Source: Sulfurovaceae bacterium
GTDB lineage: Bacteria > Campylobacterota > Campylobacteria > Campylobacterales > Sulfurovaceae
DNA length: 18,307 bases
Assembly (NCBI GenBank): GCA_029933395.1
Contig: JAOZOG010000022.1
Coordinates: 1-18,307 of the forward strand
Direction: 5' to 3'
The notes beneath the pieces are model-generated. The model did not search any database. It was given only the letters and a program-made list of their open reading frames with translations, and was not told the DNA's origin. The position numbers and the translations under genes were made by a program. This document shows positions 15,681-18,307 of the stretch, piece by piece; position 1 is the stretch's first letter, and every line of letters begins with the position of its first letter.

Positions 15681-15700
15681 CTGCCCCTGCTGCCTGCTTT

Positions 15701-16180
15701 CTATTTACACGCTTTCTGCATATTGCGCACGATCAACACCAGCAAAGCCAGTGAAAAGATTTTGAAGTTGATCTCGGAACCTTTGTGTGTGTTGACAAAA
15801 GCCACACTCTTCGTCAGCTCCTCGCCTCCCATCTGCATCGCAAGAATATCCGGCAGATAGTAGTGCGCAAAAAGCAGCCCGGTCGCCAGGACAAAGAAGG
15901 TCGCCACCTGTGTGATCGTATCCCTCTCGAATTTCTTGTATTTGTAGCCTTCATAGAGAATAACTGCCAGCAGCGTAAAATCCGTCAGATAGGAGAGTCT
16001 GACAAAATTTTGCGTCATGATCAAACCCTCCTGATAATGACTCAATGCTGCATCACCCAGCCAGAGTTCCGTATGGAATGTCACGGGAGCTACCACGATA
16101 CCGGCAAAGAGGCCTGCACCCAATGTAGCGGCCAGCAGGATCAGGTAGGCCATCGTTGCCATTCTAAAGTTTTTTTTCAT
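15701..16180 (-). CDS. DUF4149 integral membrane protein
   Basis: 159 residues from ATG at 16180, chosen because GGAG at 16189-16192 is 8 nt upstream and the protein then starts MKKNFRMATMAYLILL; in-frame ATGs exist at 16186 and 16225, but both are less well placed. Four membrane segments are visible (about 8-33, 58-75, 85-105, 138-153). Conserved-looking features are the FAGIVVAPVTFH segment after helix 1 and the THKGSEINFK motif before helix 4, which fit DUF4149. The function is unknown. The gene overlaps the end of prmC by 17 nt and continues the operon toward the glycosylase. Confidence 0.8.
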   Translation of the reverse strand: MKKNFRMATMAYLILLAATLGAGLFAGIVVAPVTFHTELWLGDAALSHYQEGLIMTQNFVRLSYLTDFTLLAVILYEGYKYKKFERDTITQVATFFVLATGLLFAHYYLPDILAMQMGGEELTKSVAFVNTHKGSEINFKIFSLALLVLIVRNMQKACK

Positions 16181-17015
16181 AATCATTTCTCCATTTTTCA
16201 AATTCAACCACAAATCCCCGATCAAACCCCGCCAGATCCTGATAAAAATCGACGTATTCTACTCCAAAAGCTTTAAGATACTCTTGGATGGCCGCCTTCT
16301 GGTCGTAGCCCATCTCGCAGACCAGCCAGCGGATCTCTTTTCGATCTGTCTCATCGATGATTTGCTTGAGCAGTTCGTCCCCTTTTTCCCCACCAAAAAG
16401 TGCCGTATGGGGCTCATATTGGCCAACATTCTTATCCAGCACGAAACCGTCGGCAATATAGGGGGGGTTGCTGATGACCATCTCTGCATCCGTCTTGACC
16501 TCATCCATCAGGTGGCTTTTGAGCAGCGTGATTCTGTCTGAGAGGCCAAAGCGTTCGATATTTTGGCGGGCAAGCCTCAGTGCTTCGTCGGAGATATCCG
16601 TCGCTGTGATCTTGAGTTGGGGAAATTTTCTTGCCAGCACAATCGAAATCGCACCTGACCCTACACCGATTTCGACCAATTTTGCGATATTGTGCTCCTC
16701 GATCAGCCCGGCAGCCCTGTCGATCAGCAGCTCCGTCTCCGGACGGGGGATCAAAACGCCGGGAGTTATCTGTAGCTCGATATCATAGAAACTGACGCTT
16801 CCCGTGATATACTCATAGGGCTCATGCGCTTCTCTGCGTGCGACCAGAGTTTGAAATGGTTGGATATCGGAAACGGTTTCATTTTCGTGCGTGTAGAGAT
16901 AGAGGCGATCCCTGCCAAGATGGTGCGCCAGCAGGAGTTCTGCCTCGAACTGCGGCCGATCACAACTCTCCTGCAGGTGCGGTATTGCCCAGTTCAGGGC
17001 CTCAGCGATTGTCAT
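16164..17015 (-). CDS. prmC: Peptide chain release factor N5-glutamine methyltransferase PrmC (HemK)
   Basis: 283 residues from ATG at 17015. This start gives the normal PrmC N-terminal helical domain (MTIAEALNWAIPHLQ) and overlaps the peptidase gene by 14 nt; an in-frame ATG at 17030 is the alternative. The enzyme methylates the Gln of the GGQ motif in release factors RF1 and RF2 using S-adenosylmethionine. Visible motifs are IPRPETE (89-95), the SAM-binding loop VEIGVGSGAIS (114-124), and the catalytic NPPY (183-186). No prfA gene is adjacent in this window, unlike the common prfA-prmC arrangement; instead it follows an M48 peptidase gene. Confidence 0.93.
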   Translation of the reverse strand: MTIAEALNWAIPHLQESCDRPQFEAELLLAHHLGRDRLYLYTHENETVSDIQPFQTLVARREAHEPYEYITGSVSFYDIELQITPGVLIPRPETELLIDRAAGLIEEHNIAKLVEIGVGSGAISIVLARKFPQLKITATDISDEALRLARQNIERFGLSDRITLLKSHLMDEVKTDAEMVISNPPYIADGFVLDKNVGQYEPHTALFGGEKGDELLKQIIDETDRKEIRWLVCEMGYDQKAAIQEYLKAFGVEYVDFYQDLAGFDRGFVVEFEKWRNDYEKKL

Positions 17016-18291
17016 CTTCGGTCTGTTCATTCGCCACGAAGGTGAAAATACCATCCTTTGGCAACGGCTCCTCCTCTTCGATGATCGTATTGCTTGCATC
17101 ATAACCCAACTCTTTGAGTCTCTCGATGATCGGCGGATGGGTATAGTAGAAGAAGATGACCAGCGGATGCGACTTGGGAAAGGCTTTGTTCTCTGTCACC
17201 AGCTTCATCAGTGCCGAGACAAGATTTTCGCGCCCCCCCATCTCAGAGCCGAAGGCATCGGCAGCATACTCGTTGTGACGGCTGACATAGCTCATGACCG
17301 GCGTGAAGAGGAAACTGATCACCGGCAGCAGCAGTATCATCATCGCGATCTTGACACCGGCAGCCGGGACCACACCCATCTGAGTAAAGAGCGGATCAGG
17401 AAGATGGCCCAGGAGGAAGAAAGAGATAAAGAGCAGTCCACCCATCAAAGCGATATTTTTCCAGATATCTCCATGGGTAAAGTGTCCCAGTTCGTGCCCC
17501 AGCACCGCCAGAAGCTCCTCATTTTTGAGTTTCTCGAGAAGCGTATCGAAGAGGACAACCCGTTTGCTTTTCCCCAGTCCGCCGAAGTAGGCGTTGAGGC
17601 GACTGTCACGTTTGCTGGCATCCATCACGAAGATACCGTCACTCTTCAACCCTACACGCTTCATCAATGAGATGATCGACTCTTTGAGTTCTCCCTCTTC
17701 GAGTGGGTCGAACTTGTTGAAGATCGGTGCGATGATCGTCGGATAGACGATATTGACGACGACAGCTACCGCAAACAACAGTACAAATCCCCAAAGCCAC
17801 CATGCATCGTAGTTTGTCACGATCCATGCCAGGGCTGCAAACAGCGCACCCCCAATGACTACAAACATAGCAATCGACTTGAGCTGGTCAACAATGAAAA
17901 GTCTGGGCGTCATCTGGTTGAAGTGAAAATCTTCGTCTATCTTAAAAGTCTGATAGAGTGTAAAAGGTAGAGAGACAAGATAGTTGACAGTGAAGAAACC
18001 AAAAAGGAAGAGTACGGCCTGCATTACAGCTCCCTCCACCTGTACCAATCCCTGAAGCCAGGAAAACCCTGCCATCACCCACCAGAGAAAGACAAAATAA
18101 TCTACAAAACTCTCAATAAGGCCCAGTTTCTCTTTGGCGACAGCATAGTTCCCCGCCACCAGATACCTGGATGCCGACATCAGCACCGGCGCTTTTCGTT
18201 TCTGCTCATTGATATAGCCTATCTGCATCACGGAGATATAGATTTTGAGGAAAATATAGAGCGTATAGACCAATACGACGGATTCCAACAT
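17002..18291 (-). CDS. M48 family (Ste24/CAAX protease-like) membrane zinc metallopeptidase
   Basis: 429 residues, matching Ste24-type M48A peptidases. Several hydrophobic segments (about 3-22, 62-82, 90-112, 140-160, 166-188, 280-297, 313-333) surround the zinc motif HELGH (266-270), with the third ligand expected at E341 in HNEYAADAF and the family's RLNAYFGGLG stretch near 231-240. It is expected to degrade or process membrane proteins at the inner membrane; true prenyl substrates are not expected in bacteria. ATG at 18291 has AGAGGG upstream and the gene appears complete, with its promoter mostly outside the window. It is the first visible gene of the minus-strand operon M48-prmC-DUF4149-glycosylase-apaH. 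Confidence 0.9.
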   Translation of the reverse strand: MLESVVLVYTLYIFLKIYISVMQIGYINEQKRKAPVLMSASRYLVAGNYAVAKEKLGLIESFVDYFVFLWWVMAGFSWLQGLVQVEGAVMQAVLFLFGFFTVNYLVSLPFTLYQTFKIDEDFHFNQMTPRLFIVDQLKSIAMFVVIGGALFAALAWIVTNYDAWWLWGFVLLFAVAVVVNIVYPTIIAPIFNKFDPLEEGELKESIISLMKRVGLKSDGIFVMDASKRDSRLNAYFGGLGKSKRVVLFDTLLEKLKNEELLAVLGHELGHFTHGDIWKNIALMGGLLFISFFLLGHLPDPLFTQMGVVPAAGVKIAMMILLLPVISFLFTPVMSYVSRHNEYAADAFGSEMGGRENLVSALMKLVTENKAFPKSHPLVIFFYYTHPPIIERLKELGYDASNTIIEEEEPLPKDGIFTFVANEQTEDDNR

Positions 18292-18307
18292 AACAACCCT
18301 CTTTTTG

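Noticed and set aside
17016..17102. N-terminal extension of prmC to the start at 17102
   Set aside because: It would overlap the peptidase gene by 101 bp and adds an Arg/Ser-rich segment unlike PrmC; ATG 17015 gives the normal N-terminus.

Overview
The window looks like a piece of a bacterial chromosome, most likely from the Campylobacterota (a Sulfurovum/Sulfurimonas-type organism). This rests on protein character, tight operons with 1-20 nt overlaps, AT-rich TATAAT-type promoter boxes with weak -35 elements, and an M48 peptidase-prmC pairing that I recall from Helicobacter. The assignment is an inference from general similarity, not from a search. Nearly every base is used; 16 coding regions are called, one of them cut by the left edge. 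No rRNA, tRNA, insertion sequence, phage or CRISPR signal was seen.

Layout. 1-834 (+): the 3' part of a ketopantoate reductase gene (panE). 835-1185: an intergenic stretch with a small minus-strand ORF (51 aa, one membrane segment) and a perfect 10-bp stem-loop. 1186-4886 (-): a CvfB-type S1/winged-helix RNA-binding protein, a secreted endonuclease/exonuclease/phosphatase-fold protein, and, behind its own likely promoter, a DUF2231 membrane protein with a long duplicated Ala/Glu/Lys-rich tail. 5066-10427 (+): a complete Bat (aerotolerance-type) operon in the order batA, batB-batC fusion, batD, moxR, DUF58. 10452-14154 (-): a phosphate-uptake operon of a PiT transporter with a coiled-coil insert, a Na+/Pi cotransporter with a PhoU-like tail, and a small charged coiled-coil protein, all start/stop coupled. 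14279-18291 (-): M48A membrane peptidase, prmC, a DUF4149 membrane protein, a family 6 uracil/hypoxanthine-DNA glycosylase, and apaH. A four-copy perfect 7-bp tandem repeat sits just upstream of apaH.

How the genes work together. In the Bat operon the MoxR AAA+ ATPase and the DUF58 protein are expected to act with two membrane-anchored von Willebrand A proteins, the TPR domain and BatD, as an envelope-associated chaperone-like complex. The phosphate operon joins two unrelated transporter families, with the only PhoU-like regulatory domain carried on the second. The right-hand operon is a set of housekeeping functions (membrane proteolysis, release-factor methylation, base-excision repair, Ap4A hydrolysis) linked by overlaps. 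No clearly unprecedented system is visible. The most distinctive points are the phosphate module with its small coiled-coil partner, the batB-batC fusion with moxR placed late, the repeat upstream of apaH, and the unannotated small ORF.
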